The notes beneath the pieces were generated by a model, which saw only the letters and a list, made by a program, of their open reading frames with translations, searched no databases and was not told the origin of the DNA. The translations under genes and the position numbers were made by a program. 14,224 nucleotides of DNA, taken from positions 1-14,224 of the forward strand of contig CALTXP010000037.1 of NCBI GenBank assembly GCA_943913325.1. Direction: 5' to 3'. How positions within the stretch are numbered: the stretch's first letter is position 1; each line of letters starts with the position of its first letter. Positions 1-5,620 of the stretch are shown here, in pieces. The DNA comes from an uncultured Anaerococcus sp. GTDB lineage: Bacteria > Bacillota > Clostridia > Tissierellales > Peptoniphilaceae.

Positions 1-617
1 GTATTACAATTATATTTATAATCAATAATTTCTTGAAAAACATCAATGAATGCATCTAAAATAGTAAATTTATCATTTTTGTAATTTTCAAAGAAATTTT
101 TATTTTGATAATAATATTCAATATTTCCTTTATAAGTTTCTGCAATAATTTGACTTAGTTTATCATAATCTACATCGCTTTTTGTTTTTTTTACATTAAG
201 ATTTATGATTTGACTTCTTGATCTAATAGTTGGTAAAAGCAAATTTCTATTGGTAGTAGTAAATACAACCATATTATATTCCTTAAGCTCTTCTACAGTT
301 TTTAAAATAGCATTAGATCCTTCAGTTCTCATATTATGTGCATTATGAATTATATAAATTTTTATATGCTTATTTTCTGGTTTGTGAGCTATATCCTTAA
401 TCATAGCTCTTATTGTTTCAATATCAATAATATTATCATCTTTATCAATTATATATAAATCAGGGTTCAAATCACTTTGTATGTAAATGCCTTTATCTTC
501 AAAAATCTTACTCGCAAATTCTATCGAATACTCAAGGTTATATTTACTATTTGGAGATTCAAAGATATAAGCATGAGATAGTAAATTATGTTCGATTTGA
601 TAGTCTAATTTACTCAT
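1..617 (-). CDS. holB: DNA polymerase III subunit delta' (partial, C-terminus cut by window edge)
   Basis: Clamp-loader subunit that helps place the beta sliding clamp on DNA during replication. About 205 N-terminal residues are visible, starting at the ATG at 617-615 (MSKLDYQIEHNLLSHAYIFE). The LSHAYIFE opening, the NPDLYIID segment, the stretch KIYIIHNAHNMRTEGSNAILK followed by VEE, and TIRSRSQ (family SRCQ) match the delta' pattern. The CxxCxxC zinc cluster found in many delta' proteins is absent, and no P-loop is seen, as is usual in this subunit. The ATG overlaps the stop of the upstream c-di-AMP receptor gene as ATGA, with no clear ribosome site of its own, so translation is probably coupled. 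The order tmk, pstA/darA, holB follows the Bacillus region, but yaaR is missing. Confidence is good from motifs and context; the C-terminal domain is outside the window. Confidence 0.88.
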   Translation of the reverse strand, partial: MSKLDYQIEHNLLSHAYIFESPNSKYNLEYSIEFASKIFEDKGIYIQSDLNPDLYIIDKDDNIIDIETIRAMIKDIAHKPENKHIKIYIIHNAHNMRTEGSNAILKTVEELKEYNMVVFTTTNRNLLLPTIRSRSQIINLNVKKTKSDVDYDKLSQIIAETYKGNIEYYYQNKNFFENYKNDKFTILDAFIDVFQEIIDYKYNCN

Positions 618-943
618 AATCTAATATATTGATCAACATCTAATATAAATATAGTAGCACCTCCAACAGATATATCTAATGGAACAGTATTAGTTAATAG
701 TGAAGATTCAGCTGATGGATTAATAATAGTTGTAGTAGTATTTCTTTTCTTACAATTTGCTTCTATTATTGACAAAACTTCGTCAAGCTTTTCTTCTTCT
801 ACACCTATTAAAAGAGTTGTATTTCCCTTTTTTAAAAATCCACCTGTTGTAGATAATTTTGTTACTCTATATCCACTTTCTGTTAAAGCATCCATCAAAA
901 AATTGACATCTGCATCTTGAACAATTGATATTAATAGTTTCAT
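614..943 (-). CDS. darA: Cyclic-di-AMP receptor, PII-like (PstA/DarA family)
   Basis: Small trimeric PII-like cytosolic protein that binds the second messenger cyclic-di-AMP; its downstream target is not settled in any species I know of. The length, 109 residues, is that of Bacillus DarA (YaaQ). The N-terminal half carries the hallmark TKLSTTGGFLKKGNTTLLIG (residues 28-47). Pocket positions I recall from staphylococcal PstA are kept: R26, T28, G35, F36, N41 and G47. The start at 943 has a perfect GGAGG (950-954) seven to eight bases upstream, inside the end of tmk. It lies between tmk and holB, starting immediately after the tmk stop and ending in a 4-base ATGA overlap with holB, so it is a middle gene of one operon. 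Identification is confident; the physiological role is not visible from sequence. Confidence 0.95.
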   Translation of the reverse strand: MKLLISIVQDADVNFLMDALTESGYRVTKLSTTGGFLKKGNTTLLIGVEEEKLDEVLSIIEANCKKRNTTTTIINPSAESSLLTNTVPLDISVGGATIFILDVDQYIRL

Positions 944-944
944 A

Positions 945-1568
945 TTATTCCTCCAATAAATCCTCTATCAGCTTTAATACATTTTCACTTACTTGATCAA
1001 TAGACAAACTAGCATCTACTTGCTTTATATCTTCTTTGTATTTTTTAGCTAAATCTATATAAGCATCAAAAATTTTTTTATGAAAATCAAAGTCTTCACT
1101 TTCAAGTCTATCAGCTTTGAAATTAGCTCTTTTTCTCATTAAAGCTGTCTTATAGTCTATATTAAAAAAAATAGTTAAATCAGGCTTTATAAATCCAGTA
1201 GCAAAATCATTTATTTTTTTTACTTCATTTATTCCTAATCCCCTACCAACACCTTGGTATAAAAGAGAGCTTAATACAAATCTATCACACAATATAATTT
1301 CACCTCTATTTAATGCAGGCTTTATTTTTTCCTCCACTAATTGTGCACGACTTGCCGCAAATAAGAGACACTCTGTTTTAGAATTCATTTCAGTATTATT
1401 ATTATCTATTATAATTTCTCTAATTTGCTCACTAATAAAAGTACCACCAGGTTCTCTTACAAGCATAATCGGATATCCTAAATTTATTAGTTTCTTATTG
1501 ATATTTTTTAATATAGTTGTTTTACCAGATCCATCAGGTCCTTCAAACACGATTAATTTTCCATTCAT
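945..1568 (-). CDS. tmk: Thymidylate kinase
   Basis: Phosphorylates dTMP to dTDP with ATP, the step after thymidylate synthase in dTTP synthesis. The 207 residues fit the family. The P-loop is GPDGSGKT (10-17), followed by REPGGT (38-43), the ECLLFAASRAQ helix (66-76), the DRF motif (95-97) with the YQGVGRG segment (104-110), and an arginine-rich lid RKRANFKADRLE (145-156). A P-loop without the extra arginine together with basic residues in the lid indicates the bacterial type II enzyme. The ATG at 1568 has no ribosome site; instead an extended -10 element ends six bases upstream, so the message probably begins at the start codon. thyX, which makes its substrate, lies in a separate operon at 4778-5536. 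The pstA/darA ribosome site is embedded in its last codons. Confidence 0.96.
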   Translation of the reverse strand: MNGKLIVFEGPDGSGKTTILKNINKKLINLGYPIMLVREPGGTFISEQIREIIIDNNNTEMNSKTECLLFAASRAQLVEEKIKPALNRGEIILCDRFVLSSLLYQGVGRGLGINEVKKINDFATGFIKPDLTIFFNIDYKTALMRKRANFKADRLESEDFDFHKKIFDAYIDLAKKYKEDIKQVDASLSIDQVSENVLKLIEDLLEE

Positions 1569-1574
1569 AATTCT

Positions 1575-1604
1575 ATTATAGCAAATGATAGCGATTTATT
1601 GCAA
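1575..1604 (-). promoter_or_regulatory. tmk promoter with extended -10 element
   Basis: On the minus strand TTGCAA (1604-1599), an 18-base spacer and a perfect TATAAT (1580-1575), preceded by TG one base before it (TGCTATAAT). The expected transcription start falls on or next to the A of the tmk ATG at 1568. The -35 abuts the T-tract of the L25 terminator, so the tmk-darA-holB unit is insulated from L25 transcription. Confidence 0.7.
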
Positions 1605-1626
1605 TAAAAAAGACCCTAAGGTCTTT
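1604..1626 (-). terminator. Rho-independent terminator of the L25 gene
   Basis: Read on the minus strand: AAAGACC, loop TTAG, GGTCTTT, then a run of T. It is a 7-bp perfect stem (1620-1626 with 1609-1615) starting six bases after the L25 stop codon. Its T-tract runs into the -35 of the tmk promoter. Confidence 0.85.
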
Positions 1627-1632
1627 ATTTTT

Positions 1633-2292
1633 TTACTCTTCAGATGATTCTTCACTAGATTCTTCTGTTTCATCAACAGTTGGTACATCTGCTGCATCAG
1701 ATTCCTCTGCTTGTTCATCTTCTATATTAACTTCTTCAGTAACTTCTTGTAATGAACAAATAACTTCATCTTCTTCAGCAAGAACTGTTATATTTTCATT
1801 TTTAAAGATATCTAAGTCTGCTACAATTCTGTTATCACCGATTTTAAAACCAGCAATATCTACTTCAGCAGTTTGTGGAATGTATTTTGGTAAACATTCT
1901 ACATCAATATTATCCATATTTTGTACAAGTACTGAATCTGCAACATCTAAATTGTCACGACCAAGTAATATAATTGGAACGTTAACTCTAATTGCTTCAT
2001 TTTGATTAATTGCTTGGAAATCTACGTGTAGATATTGATTTTTATATGGATGTGTTTGATAATCTTTTATAAGAACGTCTTTTTTATCTCCATCTATATC
2101 TAATGTTATAATAGTTGATGTTCCTGCTTGTCTTAAAATTTTATCAAACTCTCTTGTAGTAAATTGTACATTTAGGTTATCTTCTCCTTTGGCATAGATA
2201 ACGCCTGGAATTAATTCTTCAGCTCTCAATTTATTTACTTTATTTTTTCCAGTAGCATTACGTTTATTTGCACTTAAAACTAAGTCTGCCAT
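1633..2292 (-). CDS. rplY: 50S ribosomal protein L25 (general stress protein Ctc / TL5 form)
   Basis: Binds 5S rRNA in the large ribosomal subunit. At 219 residues it is the long two-domain Ctc/TL5 form. The N-terminal L25 barrel (about 1-92) contains GKNKVNKLRAEELIPGVIYAKG and YLHVDFQAI; the C-terminal TL5 beta domain (about 95-183) contains VPIILLG and DIAGFKIGD. The last 35 residues form a highly acidic tail (EE/ES/DE repeats), common in this family and presumably disordered. The ATG at 2292 has an excellent AAGGAGG (2297-2303) five bases away. It is monocistronic: its own promoter lies in the divergent region shared with the thiol peroxidase gene, and a terminator follows directly. In Bacillus the orthologue is a general stress gene; nothing here shows stress control. 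Confidence 0.95.
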   Translation of the reverse strand: MADLVLSANKRNATGKNKVNKLRAEELIPGVIYAKGEDNLNVQFTTREFDKILRQAGTSTIITLDIDGDKKDVLIKDYQTHPYKNQYLHVDFQAINQNEAIRVNVPIILLGRDNLDVADSVLVQNMDNIDVECLPKYIPQTAEVDIAGFKIGDNRIVADLDIFKNENITVLAEEDEVICSLQEVTEEVNIEDEQAEESDAADVPTVDETEESSEESSEE

Positions 2293-2321
2293 ATTCCCTC
2301 CTTATATATTCATACTGACTA

Positions 2322-2350
2322 ATTATACCCTAAAAATCTTTCCTTTACAA
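2322..2350 (-). promoter_or_regulatory. Promoter of the L25 gene
   Basis: Minus-strand TTGTAA (2350-2345), a 17-base spacer and a perfect TATAAT (2327-2322). The predicted start lies about 20-25 bases before the L25 ATG, leaving a short leader with the AAGGAGG site. Confidence 0.7.
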
Positions 2351-2370
2351 TGGATTGTTTTTATAATATG

Positions 2371-2389
2371 ATATTAATTAGATTAATAT
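2371..2389. promoter_or_regulatory. 8-bp inverted repeat in the divergent L25/thiol peroxidase region; possible operator
   Basis: ATATTAAT, three bases, ATTAATAT, a perfect dyad 32 bases before the thiol peroxidase ATG. Fur/PerR-type operators are AT-rich dyads of about this size, and this gene is an oxidative-stress gene, so an operator is conceivable. However, it does not match the PerR consensus (7-1-7) and the region is over 80% AT, so chance is a real alternative. A TATAAT on the plus strand (2362-2367) lies beside it but lacks a good -35. Confidence 0.3.
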
Positions 2390-2420
2390 TATTATTGCTC
2401 GTAAAAAAGGAGATATAATT

Positions 2421-2933
2421 ATGACCTCACGAGATGTAAAACTAGGTAAGATGTCTTTATCTATAGATGGAGAAAAATTAAATATTGGTGATAAAGCACC
2501 AGACTTTAAAGCTATAAACAATAATTTATCAGAATATAACTTCTATTTAGAAGAAGAAGGAAAGGTAAAAATAATTTCTGCATTACCTTCAGTAGATACA
2601 TCTGTTTGTGAATTACAAACTTATTTACTAACTAAAAAAGAAAAAAACTTTCCAGACAATTTGCTAGTTCTAAGTATATCAAATGATTTACCTTTTGCTC
2701 AAAATAGATTTATAAAAGATAAAAACATACATAAAATAAAATTTGTTTCTGATTACTTATATAATGAATTTTCAAAGGCTTATTCTCTATATATTAATGA
2801 AATAAAATTAATTAATAGAGCTATTTTTGTTGTAGATAAGAATAATACAATTAGATATACAGAATATCTGGACCAAAACACTGACTTACCAGATATTGAT
2901 AAAGCTTTAGAAGTAGCTAAATCTTTAATTTAA
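2421..2933 (+). CDS. tpx: Thiol peroxidase (Tpx, atypical 2-Cys peroxiredoxin family) lacking the resolving cysteine
   Basis: Peroxiredoxin that reduces hydrogen and organic peroxides in the cytoplasm, normally recycled by thioredoxin. The 170 residues compare with about 165-170 for the family. Seen: GDKAPDF (23-29), the active-site stretch ALPSVDTSVCELQ with peroxidatic C63, and the Tpx-specific ISNDLPFAQNRF (86-97). In typical Tpx a resolving cysteine follows that last motif (E. coli RFC, Cys95); here it is isoleucine 98, and C63 is the only cysteine in the protein. It must therefore work as a 1-Cys enzyme using an outside thiol, or be impaired. The ATG at 2421 has AAGGAGA nine bases upstream. 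It is the only supported plus-strand gene, is divergent from L25, and ends in a strong bidirectional terminator. The family call is secure. Confidence 0.93.
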   Translation: MTSRDVKLGKMSLSIDGEKLNIGDKAPDFKAINNNLSEYNFYLEEEGKVKIISALPSVDTSVCELQTYLLTKKEKNFPDNLLVLSISNDLPFAQNRFIKDKNIHKIKFVSDYLYNEFSKAYSLYINEIKLINRAIFVVDKNNTIRYTEYLDQNTDLPDIDKALEVAKSLI

Positions 2934-2938
2934 AATCC

Positions 2939-2974
2939 CCCCCTTATAGTAATTTTTTTACTAAGGGGGTTTTG
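2939..2974. terminator. Bidirectional terminator between tpx and the FemAB-like gene
   Basis: CCCCCTTA, a TA bulge, GTAA, a T-rich loop, then TTAC TAA GGGGG, followed by TTTTG on the plus strand. On the minus strand the same stem is followed by ATTTT. It sits between the two converging stop codons (2933 and 2976) and can stop transcription from both sides. Confidence 0.9.
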
Positions 2975-2975
2975 T

Positions 2976-3962
2976 TTATTTTATAAACTCATTATATTTT
3001 TCTCTATCATAAACAACATCTAATTCACCTATAAATGTAGTATATCTATCAGGATAACAAAATCCTTCTTTAAATCTATATAATCCATCTTTTGAATCTA
3101 GAGAAAAAGTTCCACCAAAATCAAAATATTTATAATCATTTTCTCTAGACCATTTAATTTCTTCCCATATCATATTAAAATTAGGCATCTTATTTCGCAT
3201 TTCATTAGAACTTGCTGCATATAAATAGTAAACTTTATCATTATATGGAACTAATAATGAAGCAGATAAAGCTTTCTCTTCAAAATAAGAAGTAAATATT
3301 ACTGCTCCCATGTTATCAATTAGTCTTTTAAAGTACTCTTTAGGTCTATGGCCTATACCTTGTCGATCCGCCATAATTTTAGTTAGTTCATAGAATATAT
3401 CGAGAGTTTTATCATTCGTTTCTTTTATAGTTTTTATCTCTTTCCTATAGGATTTTCTTATATTTCTGCGCGTAGCAGAGGAAAAACTTTCAAATAGTTT
3501 ATCATCACTCATTCCTGATATTGGTAATATCATATTATATCTAGGTTGAGTGAAAGAATGAGGATTTTCTCCAAAAGTTCTTACATCATATCCACGCTTT
3601 TTATACTCATAAATAGCTTTTTCATGAAAGACTAGCTCTGGATCAATTCTTAATAGAAAAGCATCATATTTATCTTTTAATACCTCAGCTTCTTTTATAA
3701 GAGAATCAACCAAATCATAATTAGTAAAATCACATACAGGGCCCCTCGGTGCATATAAAAAATATTTTCCATTTGGATTTTTAATCCCTATTACACTCAT
3801 AGCTGCAATTATTTGTTTATTTTCTTCTAGATATATATAATCGCTAGTCCAATTTTCTTTTACCTTAGACCAGTTTGTATCCTGCATTGGTCTAGCATAT
3901 TTATTATTTCTTACAAATTCATTATATCTATCTAAGTCTTTTTTACTTTTTACTATTGGCAT
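2976..3962 (-). CDS. FemAB/FemX-family peptidoglycan aminoacyltransferase
   Basis: GNAT-fold peptidyltransferase family that adds amino acids from aminoacyl-tRNA to the stem-peptide lysine of lipid II, building the peptidoglycan cross-bridge at the inner membrane face. With the start chosen here it has 328 residues. Seen: LYAPRGPVCDF in the first half, the SSATRRNIRKSYRK basic stretch, and the closing pair FDFGG (about 280-284) and GLYRFKEGF (about 293-301), typical of FemAB proteins. The frame stays open upstream to 4031 but overlaps folD; the ATG at 3962 has TTAGGAG five bases upstream, eight bases after the folD stop, so I use it. It is the last gene of the thyX-folD-fem operon and ends at the shared terminator. 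The amino acid added cannot be read from sequence. Whether it is the first or a later bridge ligase is unknown. Confidence 0.87.
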   Translation of the reverse strand: MPIVKSKKDLDRYNEFVRNNKYARPMQDTNWSKVKENWTSDYIYLEENKQIIAAMSVIGIKNPNGKYFLYAPRGPVCDFTNYDLVDSLIKEAEVLKDKYDAFLLRIDPELVFHEKAIYEYKKRGYDVRTFGENPHSFTQPRYNMILPISGMSDDKLFESFSSATRRNIRKSYRKEIKTIKETNDKTLDIFYELTKIMADRQGIGHRPKEYFKRLIDNMGAVIFTSYFEEKALSASLLVPYNDKVYYLYAASSNEMRNKMPNFNMIWEEIKWSRENDYKYFDFGGTFSLDSKDGLYRFKEGFCYPDRYTTFIGELDVVYDREKYNEFIK

Positions 3963-3970
3963 TGCATCTC

Positions 3971-4756
3971 CTAATCTATCAATCCTTGAAGTAGGGTCAA
4001 TGTAGTAATAGCCCCTATTCCTTTCTTGCAAGTTATGACTTTAACATCTAAATTTTTTAAATCCTCATAATTAACGTCACCTTTTATCTTACCATTTACT
4101 AAAGAAGTTCCAACATCTATTATAGTTTGTTCATCTTTAAAATAACTCTTATCATAATAATCAGCTTTTCCTATAGCACTTATAAAGATATCAGAATTTT
4201 TTATATAATCTATAGGATTTTTTGTTTTACTATTTATAACAGTTACTGTGGCACCTTTATTCATTAGATAGGTAGATAAAGGTAAACCTATAAGTTCAGT
4301 CCTGTTGGCTATAACTATATTCTTTGATTCTAGTTCTATATTTTTTTCTAAATACTTTACTATTGATTTTGGCGTTGCGGGTAAGTAATTTCTATCTCCT
4401 GCCATAGCATAGCCCATAGATTTATATGTAAAAGCATCTACATCTTTTAATTTTATATTTTCTTTTAAGTAAGATAGATCGTTAAAATTACCAAATGGCA
4501 ATAATATAATAAATCCATCGTTATTATCCCAGGAGCTTGTGTATGCAATTATATCTTCTTTACTATCAGATAAATTAAATTCTTTGTAAAAATATCCTAT
4601 TTCAAACTCCTTACAGCGTTTTATAATATAATTTTTATAAGATAGTACTTCTTTTGTAGGATTCATAGTTAGTATATGAAGATTATTTTTTATAGTTGAT
4701 TTATTTAGTTCATTTATTAATTCTTTTTTAATATCATTGGTATTTAAAATTTTCAT
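3971..4756 (-). CDS. folD: Divergent FolD: methylene-tetrahydrofolate dehydrogenase / methenyl-tetrahydrofolate cyclohydrolase
   Basis: FolD interconverts 5,10-methylene-, methenyl- and 10-formyl-tetrahydrofolate using NADP(H). At 261 residues this copy is shorter than the usual 280 or so. Matching parts: SYKNYIIKRCKEFEIG (39-54) with a lysine (K46) at the catalytic position, LLPF (85-88) for QLPLP, KDVDAF (104-109) for KDVDGF, LPATPKSIVKYL (125-136), the nucleotide site ANRTELIGLP (150-159) for GRSxxVGxP, ATVTVINSKT (169-178), and IDVGTS. Odd points: asparagine sits at the usual catalytic-site tyrosine, and the C-terminal PGGVGPMT signature has decayed to KKGIGAITT. The start at 4756 has a modest AAAGG. 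It lies 21 bases after thyX, which consumes its product, supporting a folate role. It could be a FolD with altered or reduced activity. Confidence 0.82.
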   Translation of the reverse strand: MKILNTNDIKKELINELNKSTIKNNLHILTMNPTKEVLSYKNYIIKRCKEFEIGYFYKEFNLSDSKEDIIAYTSSWDNNDGFIILLPFGNFNDLSYLKENIKLKDVDAFTYKSMGYAMAGDRNYLPATPKSIVKYLEKNIELESKNIVIANRTELIGLPLSTYLMNKGATVTVINSKTKNPIDYIKNSDIFISAIGKADYYDKSYFKDEQTIIDVGTSLVNGKIKGDVNYEDLKNLDVKVITCKKGIGAITTLTLLQGLID

Positions 4757-4777
4757 TATTTACCTTTACTTAGTTCT

Positions 4778-5536
4778 TTAAATTTTAGAATATAATTCTT
4801 TTACTTCTTTAAGTTTACCACAGGACATCTTGCCTTCCGGACATGGTCCAATTAAACAATTAGGTCCAGCATTTTTAAAAAGTACTGGATAAACTTCTTT
4901 GCATATTTTCACCATTTCATAAGCCATATTTCTTATTTCCCATTGAGCTCTATTACAACACCTTATAGAAAAAAAGTGCAATAGTGATCTTGCATTCATA
5001 GTAAATACTATTTTTGTCTCACAAGCATTAGGAAACACGTATCTGGCGTCTTCTATAGCAAGCTTCTCAGCCTTTCTTCTAGCTTCTTTTTCTAAAATAC
5101 CTTCTTTTATAAAAGTATTATAATTTTTTTCAAATAAAATATCAGTAATCAGGCCATAGGATTTTTGATCTTCTTGCATTGCCTTAATAAAGACATCTTT
5201 AGCTTCTTCATCTTCCTCTATAGAAGGTGGTACTATATATTCAAAATCATTTATCTTAACATAGCGTTGCGACTGCTGCGAATAAGATGCTAATCTATGT
5301 CTGACTAATTGATGACTGAGTGATCTAGATACACCCTCAGCAGCAAAGGTAAAACTTGCATGCTCTATAGGTGATTCATGTCCTAAATTATTTAACATAT
5401 TTATGTATTTTTCAGTAGCATCTTTGCTTAATTTTTCCTCTATTTCTTCAACACCAACAGATGAATAACACAGTTTAGCTGCACTTGCTATAGTTTCTTC
5501 TGCATTTGGAGTATAATTAATCAATTTAATTTTCAT
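4778..5536 (-). CDS. thyX: Flavin-dependent thymidylate synthase
   Basis: Makes dTMP from dUMP with methylene-tetrahydrofolate, FAD and NADPH; unlike ThyA it releases tetrahydrofolate. The ThyX signature RHRLASYSQQSQR is at residues 79-91 (counting from the ATG), with HESPIEHASFTF before it and the N-terminal SAAKLCYSS. The C-terminal part NARSLLHFFSIRCCNRAQWEIR is typical, followed by a cysteine-containing tail (GPCPEG and SCGK). An upstream in-frame TTG at 5554 exists, but its codons coincide with the ribosome site GAAGGA (5547-5552); I choose the ATG at 5536, giving 252 residues. It is first in the thyX-folD-fem operon. The terminator at 5586-5608 separates it from the gene upstream, so it needs its own promoter in 5537-5585; I found no convincing -35/-10 pair there. 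Confidence 0.95.
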   Translation of the reverse strand: MKIKLINYTPNAEETIASAAKLCYSSVGVEEIEEKLSKDATEKYINMLNNLGHESPIEHASFTFAAEGVSRSLSHQLVRHRLASYSQQSQRYVKINDFEYIVPPSIEEDEEAKDVFIKAMQEDQKSYGLITDILFEKNYNTFIKEGILEKEARRKAEKLAIEDARYVFPNACETKIVFTMNARSLLHFFSIRCCNRAQWEIRNMAYEMVKICKEVYPVLFKNAGPNCLIGPCPEGKMSCGKLKEVKELYSKI

Positions 5537-5585
5537 TTTATATAAATCCTTCAATTATTAACATTTATTAATAATAAATTGATAC

Positions 5586-5608
5586 TAAAAAAGACCCCTA
5601 AGGGCCTT
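5586..5608 (-). terminator. Rho-independent terminator of the NlpC/P60 gene
   Basis: Read on the minus strand: AAGGCCC, loop TTAG, GGGTCTT (one G-U pair), then TTTT. It starts 13 bases after the TGA stop. Loop and general form resemble the L25 terminator. Confidence 0.85.
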
Positions 5609-5620
5609 AGCTATTTAATA

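Noticed and set aside
3963..4031. Longer start for the FemAB-like gene, giving 351 residues
   Set aside because: It would overlap folD by about 60 bases with no ribosome site, and the extra residues do not look like the family. The ATG at 3962 has TTAGGAG at good spacing.
5537..5554. Upstream TTG start for thyX
   Set aside because: The TTG overlaps the GAAGGA ribosome site itself; the following ATG at 5536 fits the family N-terminus (MKIKLINYTP).
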